Shown: positions 1 to 6,839, counted from the first letter of the stretch. The stretch: 11,805 bases of DNA from Campylobacteraceae bacterium (GCA_027030605.1 JALVEV010000114.1:1-11805), one strand, 5' to 3'. A program made the numbers and translations. Notes: generated by a model from the sequence alone, not told the origin.

Positions 1-1
1 G

Positions 2-1000
2 GGTAAAAAGGCAGTAGAACAGAAGTTTCAAGCCAAAGGGCGAGAGATTTCAAATAACCTTTTTAAAGAGTTTAAAGTGAGTGATAGCTTTGTAAAAAAG
101 GTCAATACCAAAATAGGTTTTGCTCTAAACAAAGATAGATTTGATTATGATTTTCATAACCCCAATGCCAATATTAAACTCTCTACTTATATAGAGGTGA
201 TTGAACCAAAAAGTGAGTTTATAGTAGATATTAATTACGGTTCATTAAATATAGAGGAGATTTTAAAAAGCTGTAACAGTCACTATATGCCTATCTTTAA
301 ATCAATCTTTTCTAATAATACCGATGGTCAAAAAGAGTACATCAACAAGTATCTACAAAATAGCTTTTATGAACAGTATCGTTTTTTTGAGTTAAAGCCA
401 AATCAGTACTTACTAAGAGTTGGTAAACATAGTGGAGCAAGAGCAGTAACCATTGATGGAATGCGAGATATAAAGTCTAAAGTAAGTGGTGGTGGAAAAC
501 ATCGTAAACCAAATAAGTTTGAGTATAGAAAAGATGAGACTACCACTTGGTTGTTTGGAGAGAAGTCAAGTAGCAATAATGGGCTATTGCCTTTTGGTTG
601 GGTGTTGGTAGAGATTGTTGAAGCTAAAGAGGAGCATAGACTTGAAGCCATAGATGGACTATATGCTAGACAAGTTCAAAGAGTTAAAGAGCGAATAGAG
701 CAGAAGTTAGCTGTTGAAGATAAGTTACGACAAGAGGAAGAAGAGAGAGTAAAAAAAGAGCTAGAAGAGCAAGAACGATTGGCTTCAATGTCTCCTGTAG
801 AGAGACTTATAGACTCTTATGACGACATAGCCAAACTCATTAATGATATGAGAGATGGCAAAATAGAGAATTTTGATGAGATTAAAGTAGAGTTGGCTTT
901 AGAGGTTAAAAAGATACTACAAAAAACTCCTAAAACTTGGGATAAGGCTAAGAAGAAGGCTTTGGATAGGAAGAGTTATATTGAGGGGATATTAAAATAA
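2..1000 (+). CDS. csm5: Type III-A CRISPR RAMP protein Csm5-like, 5' end missing (left edge)
   Basis: The reading frame is open to the left edge, so the gene is cut and the GTG at 77 is probably not its start; 332 residues are visible. Csm5 is a Cas7-like RAMP subunit that caps the crRNA-bearing Csm effector complex and helps crRNA maturation. Matches, from memory of Csm5 proteins: KVSDS at fragment residues 25-29; a strand-rich stretch ending in a glycine motif, LRVGKHSG (about 138-145), where Csm5 has a L-G-x-G-(S/T)-G segment; and LLPFGWVLVE (about 195-204), the usual closing 'P-x-G-W' region. After this comes an extension I would not expect in short Csm5s: a charged Glu/Lys/Arg-rich coiled coil (about 210-260), then a helical tail (about 265-332) ending in KKKALDRKSYIEGILK. 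The left neighbour, probably csm4, is outside the window. A less specific type III RAMP assignment is the main alternative. Confidence 0.62.
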   Translation, partial: GKKAVEQKFQAKGREISNNLFKEFKVSDSFVKKVNTKIGFALNKDRFDYDFHNPNANIKLSTYIEVIEPKSEFIVDINYGSLNIEEILKSCNSHYMPIFKSIFSNNTDGQKEYINKYLQNSFYEQYRFFELKPNQYLLRVGKHSGARAVTIDGMRDIKSKVSGGGKHRKPNKFEYRKDETTTWLFGEKSSSNNGLLPFGWVLVEIVEAKEEHRLEAIDGLYARQVQRVKERIEQKLAVEDKLRQEEEERVKKELEEQERLASMSPVERLIDSYDDIAKLINDMRDGKIENFDEIKVELALEVKKILQKTPKTWDKAKKKALDRKSYIEGILK

Positions 1001-1038
1001 TAGCCCCTCTAAGGGAGAGATAAGTTATGATGGGTATA

Positions 1039-1070
1039 GTTTTTATTGACTCGGATTAGGGGATTGAAAC
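1039..1070 (+). CRISPR. Single CRISPR-type repeat (vestigial array)
   Basis: This 32-nt stretch begins GTTTTTATTGAC and ends TTAGGGGATTGAAAC, the layout of many type I/III repeats (GTTT...ATTGAAAC). It starts 39 nt after the stop of a csm5-like gene, where an array is often found. GGGGATT recurs exactly 78 bp later (1137-1143) with only weak similarity around it, about 14 of 32 positions. That could be a decayed terminal repeat after a spacer of about 46 nt. There is no intact second repeat, so this is not a working array as seen here. The ATTGAAAC end implies plus-strand transcription, like the cas gene. Confidence 0.5.
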
Positions 1071-1182
1071 ATTTTCTCATGGGTGTATAAACATCTTTTA
1101 GCTAGTTGAATATGACCCGACTGTAGAGATACGATAGGGGATTTTATTATTTTAATTTATGAATGTTTATTTATGCGAATAG

Positions 1183-1320
1183 AGGGCAGACACGGAGGTC
1201 GCCCCTACGATGTTTCTATGTTTTTTGAATTTTGTTTTATAATGAATTTTTAAAAACCTATCTATTTAAAACATTTTTTTAACCTCAACAACATGTAGGG
1301 GCGACCTCCGTGTCTGCCCT
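1183..1320. repeat. REPIN/MITE-like element: perfect 26-bp inverted repeats
   Basis: The 26-bp arm at 1183-1208 begins AGGGCAGACACGG and ends CGCCCCTAC. Its exact reverse complement lies at 1295-1320, 86 bp away. Each arm also folds alone: GGGC-A-GAC pairs with GTC-GCCC around a short ACGGAG loop, leaving one bulged A. Two REP-like hairpins in opposite orientation define a REPIN. The GC-rich arms stand out against an AT-rich interior and AT-rich flanks. TGTTTAT occurs on both sides (1164-1170 and 1321-1327), but the left copy is not next to the arm, so it is not a clean target duplication. No transposase of the REP-associated (RAYT) kind is in the window. Confidence 0.8.
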
Positions 1321-1411
1321 TGTTTATGATGCCAACGAATTTATTACTCTTTTATTTTCGCTTCTAATCTGCTATTATTCTCTTAAAGTTTATTTTAAAA
1401 AGAGAGCATAG

Positions 1412-1894
1412 ATGATAAAAAAATACTTCCGAATATTTACTATGATATTCATAATTACATTAGGAACAGTACTAGGTGCAAGTATCTTAGCAGGAGCTGT
1501 AGTCGCCCCAACTATTTTTAACTCAGAACTATTTTTAAGCTCTGAACTTCTAAGCCGTTTTCAAGAGGGGTTGCTTATGACTCATGTCTTTGAGCTTTTG
1601 GCATATGGGGTTAATTTTTTAGTAGTTCTTGCTATTTTGTATGAGGTAATAAGATTTAAAGCATTTGAGAGCAATAAATGGTCTCAAATCTTAACTTTTT
1701 TAGTCGTCTCTTCAGGACTACTCTTTAGCTCATACTACATTCCACAAATCTTAGAGATGCAATTAGCAGGTGAAGCAGTAACAAGTGGGCATATTTTTGA
1801 AAATGTTCATAAAGCTTCAGAGTGGAACTTTAAACTCTTTAGTTTTGCAACACTTGGGCTTTTGATTTTAACACTCAAAAAGGCACTACGATAG
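1412..1894 (+). CDS. DUF4149 family integral membrane protein
   Basis: A 160-residue inner-membrane protein with about four transmembrane helices (residues 8-34, 58-81, 91-110 and 140-157). The family features are a small-residue first helix, LGTVLGASILAGAVVAPTIF (17-36), and a polar HIFENVHKASEWNFKLF segment (127-143) before the last helix. The family is related to the TMEM205-like group and has no established biochemical role. The ATG at 1412 follows a purine-rich AAAGAGAG stretch. The stop lies 1 nt before the mlaF start, so the two are surely cotranscribed. This suggests, without proving it, a role linked to the cell envelope. Confidence 0.72.
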   Translation: MIKKYFRIFTMIFIITLGTVLGASILAGAVVAPTIFNSELFLSSELLSRFQEGLLMTHVFELLAYGVNFLVVLAILYEVIRFKAFESNKWSQILTFLVVSSGLLFSSYYIPQILEMQLAGEAVTSGHIFENVHKASEWNFKLFSFATLGLLILTLKKALR

Positions 1895-1895
1895 C

Positions 1896-2678
1896 ATGAA
1901 GTTCGATGAGAAAAACCCTCTAATAGAGATAAAACATCTACAAAAAGTATTTGGAACAAAAGAGGTTCTAAAAGATGTAAATCTTATTTTTCCAAAAGGC
2001 TCAACCACCGTTATTTTGGGGCTTTCTGGTGGAGGTAAGTCGACCATTATTAAACATATTGTAGGGTTAATGAAACCAACAAGTGGAGATATTATTGTAG
2101 ATGGGGTAAGTGTGCCTAATGCCTCTGAGGAGGAGTTACGAGAGGTTCGTAAAAACATTGGTTATCTCTTTCAAGATGGGGCTATGTTTGATAGTATGAA
2201 TATCTTTGACAATGTAGCCTTTCCTCTGCGTGAACATAGAAAAGATATGAGCGAAAAAGCCATATACGATAAGGTAATGCAGATGTTAAGCATGACAGGA
2301 CTGGATGCTAAACGTGTAGCTAAACTAGCCCCAAATGAGCTTAGTGGTGGTATGAGAAAACGTGCAGGGTTGGCAAGGGCTATTATTATGGAGCCAAAGA
2401 TTATCTTGTACGATGAACCAACCTCTGGACTTGACCCTATTACCTCTGACCTTATTACTCAACTTATATTAAAACTTCAAAGAGAACTAGGCGTTACTTC
2501 TGTGCTTATTACTCACGATATGAAAGAGAGTTTTAAGGCTGCTGACTACTTGGCATTTCTCTTTGAGGGTGAGATTATTGAGTGGGCTGAAAATGAGAAG
2601 TTTAGAAATACAACTAACCCTTATGTTAGACAGCTTTTAGAGGGTAGTGCAGAGGGACCAATTCAATTTAATGATTAG
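1896..2678 (+). CDS. mlaF: MlaF-type ATP-binding subunit of phospholipid ABC transporter
   Basis: A cytoplasmic ATPase of 260 residues, the usual length for MlaF. It powers an MlaE permease in phospholipid transport between inner and outer membranes. All ABC motifs are visible: Walker A GLSGGGKST (42-50), Q-loop Gln93, signature LSGGMRKRAGLARA (149-162), Walker B IILYDEP (169-175), D-loop SGLD (177-180) and H-loop His207. The signature continuing into MRKRAGLARA is what separates MlaF/Ttg2A ATPases from most other importers and exporters. It begins 1 nt after the DUF4149 stop. Permease (mlaE) and MCE protein (mlaD) genes are not in the window, so the partners are presumably encoded elsewhere. 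The 3' end overlaps a convergent microprotein gene by 4 nt. Confidence 0.85.
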   Translation: MKFDEKNPLIEIKHLQKVFGTKEVLKDVNLIFPKGSTTVILGLSGGGKSTIIKHIVGLMKPTSGDIIVDGVSVPNASEEELREVRKNIGYLFQDGAMFDSMNIFDNVAFPLREHRKDMSEKAIYDKVMQMLSMTGLDAKRVAKLAPNELSGGMRKRAGLARAIIMEPKIILYDEPTSGLDPITSDLITQLILKLQRELGVTSVLITHDMKESFKAADYLAFLFEGEIIEWAENEKFRNTTNPYVRQLLEGSAEGPIQFND

Positions 2679-2833
2679 TCCTTTTTCTTAGTTGTAGTAA
2701 CATTGTGTTCAAACATCGTCCAGTAGGCACCATTTCTTACTATCATGGTATCTGTTGGATGTTTAATATTATAATAGATATACCCACCCATTAAAAGCAT
2801 TGTTATACCAAAAAAAATCAAAAAACCTTTCAT
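2675..2833 (-). CDS. 52-residue single-pass membrane microprotein
   Basis: The gene starts with the ATG at 2833-2831, which overlaps the TGA of the preceding microprotein gene as ATGA, the classic arrangement for coupled translation. The product begins MKGFLIFFGITMLLMGGYIYY, one strong transmembrane helix at the N-terminus. About 30 polar residues follow, with an aromatic NGAYWTMFEHN segment (34-44) and a TTTKKKD tail. No family is recognised. It is the last gene of a five-gene minus-strand operon and overlaps the end of mlaF by 4 nt on the other strand. The overlap, the operon position and the helix make a real gene likely. A small accessory subunit of a membrane complex is one possibility, but nothing identifies the partner. 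Confidence 0.6.
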   Translation of the reverse strand: MKGFLIFFGITMLLMGGYIYYNIKHPTDTMIVRNGAYWTMFEHNVTTTKKKD

Positions 2834-2949
2834 TTCTCTTCCTCCTTATTTTCTTTATTGTCCATATCATCACCATCTTCTACTTTTGCAATAACTAAAA
2901 TAATCACTAAAAAGAAGATAATAATACCTGCGTAAATATAATCTAACAT
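2830..2949 (-). CDS. 39-residue single-pass membrane microprotein
   Basis: The ATG at 2949-2947 lies 1 nt after the stop of the 149-residue gene upstream. The protein is MLDYIYAG, then one hydrophobic helix (IIIFFLVIILVIA, about 9-21), then a very acidic and lysine-rich tail (VEDGDDMDNKENKEEEK). The layout of a short N-terminus, one helix and a charged tail resembles the small CcoQ-type subunits of heme-copper oxidases in shape only; I see no sequence match. The stop codon overlaps the start of the next microprotein. The tail contains GAGGAAGAG, close enough upstream to act as the Shine-Dalgarno of that gene. Confidence 0.6.
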   Translation of the reverse strand: MLDYIYAGIIIFFLVIILVIAKVEDGDDMDNKENKEEEK

Positions 2950-2950
2950 C

Positions 2951-3400
2951 TTATAGGTTCCCATTTATAAAAAGATAAAGTTTGGTTTTGTCTCTAAAGA
3001 CCAAACACATACGTCCCTCTTTTGGTTTTTCTAAATCATACGACTTACTAAGGTAGATATAGGGTGATTTTTCAATCACCTCTACCATCTCTTTGTCTAC
3101 CTCATTAGCCACTTTAGGTAGTTTAGTTAATGGTATCTTCTCTATACCACAATCTTTTTTTAGTTTTTCTATGACTGTTGATTCATTATTGGTTGTAATG
3201 CTAAAAAGATGAGGAGAGATGACCCCCTTTTTGTAACGTCTAAGTGAGATATCTTCTATCTCTTTATAGGGTTTACTTCCTAGTAGTCTTTCAAAAGTTA
3301 CACTAGTAGTACCAAGGTAAAATGTCCAACTTTGAAAAAATATAAGTATCAAGATAAGAATAACTAAAATAAAAAATGGAATATTTTTAAGTTTAAACAT
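2951..3400 (-). CDS. Membrane-anchored protein of unknown function, 149 residues
   Basis: No family is recognised. The protein starts MFKLKN and has one long hydrophobic helix (about 7-27, FFILVILILILIFFQ). A soluble domain of about 120 residues follows, with mixed charge and a strand-rich end (CLVFRDKTKLYLFINGNL). Two cysteines are present, one in KKDCGIEK and one in GRMCLVF. The helix could anchor the domain at the outer face of the inner membrane, but orientation is a guess. The start overlaps the end of the YcxB-like gene by 8 nt, and the next gene begins 1 nt after its stop, so it is an internal member of the operon. Confidence 0.65.
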   Translation of the reverse strand: MFKLKNIPFFILVILILILIFFQSWTFYLGTTSVTFERLLGSKPYKEIEDISLRRYKKGVISPHLFSITTNNESTVIEKLKKDCGIEKIPLTKLPKVANEVDKEMVEVIEKSPYIYLSKSYDLEKPKEGRMCLVFRDKTKLYLFINGNL

Positions 3401-3896
3401 GAAACAGTTTACCTTTCTCTTTTGCTAAGCTTTTTAATGCACTTTTTTCTTCTAGGTTTGAAAAAGCATTTGATGGAATATAAAAAGCTCTCTCTTTATG
3501 GTAAAGAAGTATATCATCTTCTATGGGTACAAGACCTTGAATCTCTTCCCATGGTAGCTTAACACCCTCTTGTTCTATGCCATCTTCTGAAATAGATAGT
3601 TTAATTTGACTGTTTTTAAGTGGAGAGTTTTCATAAGCCTTTTTAGCTCTTTGATATACCAACCACTTTTTAATGACATACCAATAGAGTATTAAAATAG
3701 TTGCTAACATTAAAAGCCCAATAGAGCCACCTTTAAGTGCCCCTACCACACCAAACTGTGCCAACGCAATAAAAAACCAGCCTACATAACGCCGTGCAGA
3801 GTTTTTAAATTGATGGTTATATGATTTAGCAAATGCTTTTTCAAAATTTTCTCTATCCCAAACATAGGTAATCTCCATAGGTTTAAATATGCTCAT
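3393..3896 (-). CDS. YcxB-like membrane protein
   Basis: A 167-residue protein with a short cytoplasmic N-terminus, a pair of transmembrane helices (about 37-54 and 58-76), then a soluble C-terminal domain. That domain (about 97-165) has the pattern of YcxB-like proteins: SISEDGIEQEGVKLPWEEI, then a strand containing DDILLYHKERAFYIPSNAF. In these proteins a strand-rich PH-like fold follows a two-helix anchor; no biochemical role is established. The start has AGGAA 5 nt upstream and overlaps the end of the 201-residue gene by 14 nt, so the two are translationally linked. The family assignment rests on motif pattern only. Confidence 0.68.
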   Translation of the reverse strand: MSIFKPMEITYVWDRENFEKAFAKSYNHQFKNSARRYVGWFFIALAQFGVVGALKGGSIGLLMLATILILYWYVIKKWLVYQRAKKAYENSPLKNSQIKLSISEDGIEQEGVKLPWEEIQGLVPIEDDILLYHKERAFYIPSNAFSNLEEKSALKSLAKEKGKLFHV

Positions 3897-4488
3897 CGGA
3901 TTCCTCTATATAAAGCTCTTTTTTCTTTATATGTCCCTCTTTTTCTAGTGCTTCTATCTCTTTGATTGTCTCATCATAGAGTTTATGATATTTGGCACTG
4001 TTTATTTTATATTTTTTCTCCTCTTTTTTTGCATACCACCAAGCTCCTAAAATAGAGAGAGAAAAGAATGCATAAATCCACCACTGCCATTTGGCTAGGT
4101 CAAGTAAAACTATAAAGTACTGCACTGAAAATAGAATAAAAAACTCCAGTGAAAAAATAAGTGCCAAAGTGGAACTTTGTTCAAAATCAAGGGTATACTT
4201 CTCAATCTCTCGCATGGTGTCTAAGTTTTTATTTATCTTTTCGGCTCTATCTTTGACTGATGCATCAAGCGTTGATGTATCTATGTTTTTTAGATGAATA
4301 TTACTAAGATTGTACTCTACATTTGTCTGCATATAGTCTCGTAGAATTTGAGGATTATTTTTAAGAACCTCTTCAAGCTCCTCTTTTGAAACTTGCTCTT
4401 TTCCAACTATTTGTTGTACATCTTGGAGTACTAAATCATAAAGACCAATATGTAAAATTTCATTAATCATTCTCTCTTTGTTTAACAA
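3883..4488 (-). CDS. Two-helix membrane protein with cytoplasmic helical arms, 201 residues
   Basis: No family is recognised. The N-terminal 100 residues are polar and mostly helical. Two transmembrane helices follow (about 108-129 and 135-153, the second after a KWQWWIY aromatic belt), then a charged helical C-terminus (about 154-190) with coiled-coil character. The start I prefer is TTG at 4488, because AGGGAG sits 7 nt upstream; the ATG at 4470 would give 195 residues but has a worse-placed ribosome site. It is the first gene of the five-gene operon. It follows the NO reductase terminator, so it probably has its own promoter. The nearby NO reductase does not by itself prove a shared function. 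Confidence 0.65.
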   Translation of the reverse strand: MLNKERMINEILHIGLYDLVLQDVQQIVGKEQVSKEELEEVLKNNPQILRDYMQTNVEYNLSNIHLKNIDTSTLDASVKDRAEKINKNLDTMREIEKYTLDFEQSSTLALIFSLEFFILFSVQYFIVLLDLAKWQWWIYAFFSLSILGAWWYAKKEEKKYKINSAKYHKLYDETIKEIEALEKEGHIKKKELYIEESDEHI

Positions 4489-4540
4489 AGCTTTCTCCCT
4501 GTGTACAAGATATAGATTTTTTTAATAAACAGATATTTAC

Positions 4541-4572
4541 TAAAAAAATCCATACGGGGAGTCTCCCCGTAT
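4541..4572 (-). terminator. Rho-independent terminator of the NO reductase operon
   Basis: ATACGGGGA (4552-4560) pairs perfectly with TCCCCGTAT (4564-4572), a GC-rich 9-bp stem with a 3-nt loop. Read on the minus strand, it lies 8 nt beyond the stop of the catalytic subunit gene and is followed by GGATTTTTTTAG, a run of seven T. This should end transcription before the small-membrane-protein operon. Confidence 0.85.
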
Positions 4573-4580
4573 TTAGATTT

Positions 4581-6236
4581 TTATTTTTTCTGTGCAACAA
4601 CAGAAGGTTGTGGGTCTATACCAAATGTCGCTGTATCATCTTTTGCTGGAAGGAAAATTCCTATTAACCCTTTGAGTCCAACAGACATGATAATATTGAT
4701 TAAGAATATTAACCAAGCAACTAACATCATAACAGCAGCAATAGCAGCTAAAATCATAAATGTTTGGAACTCTCCATCCATATAGAAGTGTCGTCTTAAC
4801 ATACCATCTAGTCCTGCCATACCCATAAATGCACCCATTCCTAAACTACCAATTAGGTGTAGCCAGAAGTGCATATTTGCCATCTTCATAGAGAAGACTT
4901 TTGTGTTATTTGTAAGCAGTGGCCAGAGAACATAGACCACACTGTAAAGTGTCATATAGAGACCTGTAAGTAGTGCAATATGTACGTGAGCTCCAATAAT
5001 CCATTGTGTATTATGAAGAATTCTGTTCATACCCATATCAGCTTGAATAATCGCTGCTGGTACGGCTAAACCAAACCCTAAAAGACCTGCAAGAAGGTAT
5101 TTTAACTCCATTGTCATTTTAAGTGGACGTGCTTTCCAGAGTGTCATTAGAGTAATAAAGAGTGCAAGTCCTTGTGTAAGAAGCTCAAACATCGTTACCA
5201 TCTCACCAGAGATTAGTTTCATCATCTCAGGTTGTCCTTGGTCTGCTAGTAGGTGGTGAGACCAAACCATCCATGAAACAAATAGCTCTAGTAGAAGTGC
5301 AGCACGTGCTACATTTTCCATAAAGAGTTTTTGCCCAGTAATAAGTGTAGCTAAAAGATACCAAGAACCTGCTACATAGATAAGTACTAACCCATCAGCA
5401 ACAAGGTCAAGTCCCCACCAGAAGAAGTTTTTGTAGAGAAGTGCATCTATTGCATGAACATCCCATGACGCACCACTAGCATCTGCTAAAAGGTAAACAA
5501 GTACAAGTATACCTGCTCCTAAAATAACCAAAGCATCTAAGAATGTATCGACTGTTCCCCTAAAGATAGCTACAACAGGTAGTGAGAGTGCTGGTTCTTT
5601 TGAGTAAGGTGGTTTTCCTGTTAGTTTATTTTTAAGGTTTAACAATCCATCAATACCAAAACCAGAGATTAAAAGCTCTTTAGTTGTTTTGTTAGCATGT
5701 ACACCAACTTTTGCAAAGATGGTTGCATAGATATTATAGATAAATCCAAGTGTCCCAATCATAATAAGTGCAACACCTACAATAAATACAATACCACCAA
5801 TAACATTAAACTGTTCAGTATCGGCTGGTAGTGGCCAATAGAGCGTATAGAGTGGTGCATAGCTCCAAACAAATGCTGCTATCCAAGCTAATGCTGAACC
5901 AACAGTAATCATAATCCATACGAAGTTTGCTAATCCTACACTATAGAGTGGTTTTTTAGTTAAATATGGAATCAAAAACATAAATGCTGCAAATACAAGC
6001 TGATAGGTAGAACCAAAAATACCAATAATTGGATGCACGGTCATAATAGAGAAAAAATGTGAAGCATGTCCCTCAATAGGTGGTATAGAAGGGTTCACTA
6101 AAGCAACTCTCATAAGTGTTCCCTCTAAGGCAGCTAAACCGTAAAATAGAAATGACATGACAACAGCTCTTAGTGTCACTTTTTGTAATGCAGTCAATGT
6201 TGATGCATCAAAGTTTGTTCCTTTTATTAAACTCAT
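4581..6236 (-). CDS. Atypical heme-copper nitric oxide reductase, catalytic subunit I (gNOR-like)
   Basis: An inner-membrane protein of 551 residues with about 12-14 helices, of the heme-copper oxidase superfamily. It probably reduces two NO to N2O. The heme ligands are in place: His68 (TVHPIIGIFG, low-spin heme), and His417 and His419 in GAHVHIAL (high-spin and low-spin hemes). The VSWMVWSHH motif gives His327/His328, two CuB-site ligands. The usual third ligand, from GHPEVY in helix VI, is absent: the segment reads FFWWGLDLVADG, placing Asp277 there and removing the cross-linked Tyr of oxygen-reducing A and B families. This pattern is what I remember for gNOR, which is known from Campylobacterota; I cannot check it here. 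The start at 6236 has AAGGGAG 6 nt upstream and lies 1 nt after the subunit II stop; an ATG at 6269 would overlap that gene and lacks a good site. A divergent oxidase is the alternative. Confidence 0.8.
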   Translation of the reverse strand: MSLIKGTNFDASTLTALQKVTLRAVVMSFLFYGLAALEGTLMRVALVNPSIPPIEGHASHFFSIMTVHPIIGIFGSTYQLVFAAFMFLIPYLTKKPLYSVGLANFVWIMITVGSALAWIAAFVWSYAPLYTLYWPLPADTEQFNVIGGIVFIVGVALIMIGTLGFIYNIYATIFAKVGVHANKTTKELLISGFGIDGLLNLKNKLTGKPPYSKEPALSLPVVAIFRGTVDTFLDALVILGAGILVLVYLLADASGASWDVHAIDALLYKNFFWWGLDLVADGLVLIYVAGSWYLLATLITGQKLFMENVARAALLLELFVSWMVWSHHLLADQGQPEMMKLISGEMVTMFELLTQGLALFITLMTLWKARPLKMTMELKYLLAGLLGFGLAVPAAIIQADMGMNRILHNTQWIIGAHVHIALLTGLYMTLYSVVYVLWPLLTNNTKVFSMKMANMHFWLHLIGSLGMGAFMGMAGLDGMLRRHFYMDGEFQTFMILAAIAAVMMLVAWLIFLINIIMSVGLKGLIGIFLPAKDDTATFGIDPQPSVVAQKK

Positions 6237-6237
6237 C

Positions 6238-6804
6238 TTAAACTCCCTTCTTGTCACAACCTGTGACAACCACTACTTTTTTTACAAACATATCATTTCC
6301 TGCTGGACCTGCATACTCTGTAGAACGTACATCAAACTCTCCACACTCATTAAATGTCCAAAGTAAATCATTTTTAGAACCAGGGTTCACCTGCATTTGT
6401 GAAATCATACTTCCATCTTGACGGAATAGACCAAATCCATAAACTAAATCTGAACTATGTGCATCAAAGAGTACTTTTTCACCCTTTTTAATCTCCATCT
6501 TCTCCATATCAAATTTATGATTTGCTATGTTGATTTTAAATGTTTTATCAGGTGTAACATTATGTCTCATAATATCTTCTGATACCCATGGAATGGTGTT
6601 GTAGGTAAAGATGTGATGTCCTACCCCCATTGCTACTAAAAATCCGATATACAGATAGAACGGTATACGAACGATTGGTTTTGCTTTCTCTGTACGTGTT
6701 AGATTATACGCAAACCATGCGATAACAGATATAATTATCATGGCATAGACCGTATAAGCTACATTGTGGAACTTTAAAAGTTCAACAGAAGTCTCAAAAG
6801 TCAT
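6238..6804 (-). CDS. CuA-less cupredoxin subunit II of the atypical NO reductase
   Basis: A 188-residue protein with two transmembrane helices (about 15-37 and 47-65) and a periplasmic cupredoxin domain (about 85-182), the layout of cytochrome oxidase subunit II. The domain aligns with the CuA region, but the ligands are gone. The expected His is Tyr122 (SSDLVYGFGLF). The CSEYCGxGHxxM motif reads STEYAGPAGNDM (161-172), so both Cys are Ser161 and Ala165 and the His is lost; only Met172 remains. Electrons must therefore enter another way, perhaps directly from a c-type cytochrome such as the pentahemes nearby. The chosen start has AAGGAG 5 nt upstream; the ATG at 6828 has no ribosome site. It is the first gene of the two-gene NO reductase operon, behind an FNR/Dnr-type box. 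Confidence 0.78.
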   Translation of the reverse strand: MTFETSVELLKFHNVAYTVYAMIIISVIAWFAYNLTRTEKAKPIVRIPFYLYIGFLVAMGVGHHIFTYNTIPWVSEDIMRHNVTPDKTFKINIANHKFDMEKMEIKKGEKVLFDAHSSDLVYGFGLFRQDGSMISQMQVNPGSKNDLLWTFNECGEFDVRSTEYAGPAGNDMFVKKVVVVTGCDKKGV

Positions 6805-6839
6805 TTTTTCTCCTTTTTTTGATTGCATTAAGAAATAGT

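Larger units (their letters stand above)
1001..1411. other. 411-bp intergenic stretch without a gene
   Basis: I see no credible coding frame on either strand. The left third (1039-1148) holds a CRISPR-like repeat and a possible decayed second copy. The right half (1183-1320) holds a perfect long inverted repeat with a very AT-rich interior. The last 90 bp should contain the promoter of the DUF4149/mlaF unit; TATTAT at 1373-1378 could be its -10 element, but no clear -35 element is visible. Confidence 0.7.

Noticed and set aside
403..651. Open frame antisense to the csm5-like gene
   Set aside because: It lies wholly inside a well-supported gene, has no ribosome site and its product resembles no protein; the same holds for antisense frames at 1886-2158, 4091-4297, 6157-6366, 9954-10148, 10888-11100 and 11563-11754.
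77..1000. A complete 307-residue gene starting with GTG at 77
   Set aside because: The same frame is open to base 2 and its upstream residues continue the Csm5 match, so the gene is cut by the window edge.
1001..1020. Terminator after the csm5-like gene (CCCTCTAAGGG)
   Set aside because: The stem is only about 4 bp and no T-run follows.
1164..1327. TGTTTAT direct repeats as a target-site duplication of the REPIN-like element
   Set aside because: The left copy is 12 bp away from the arm while the right copy abuts it, and a 7-bp AT-rich repeat is expected by chance.
6234..6269. Longer start for the NO reductase catalytic subunit at 6269
   Set aside because: It would overlap subunit II by 32 nt and lacks a ribosome site, whereas the ATG at 6236 has AAGGGAG at good spacing and lies 1 nt after the subunit II stop.
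4581..6804. Classical cNOR (NorB/NorC), cbb3 or aa3 oxidase
   Set aside because: Subunit II has no CXXCH heme motif (so not NorC or CcoO), has lost CuA, and helix VI lacks the GHPEVY His and Tyr of aa3-type oxidases.
6802..6828. Longer start for subunit II at 6828
   Set aside because: No Shine-Dalgarno precedes it, and it would lie only about 5 nt from the predicted transcription start; AAGGAG is correctly placed before the ATG at 6804.
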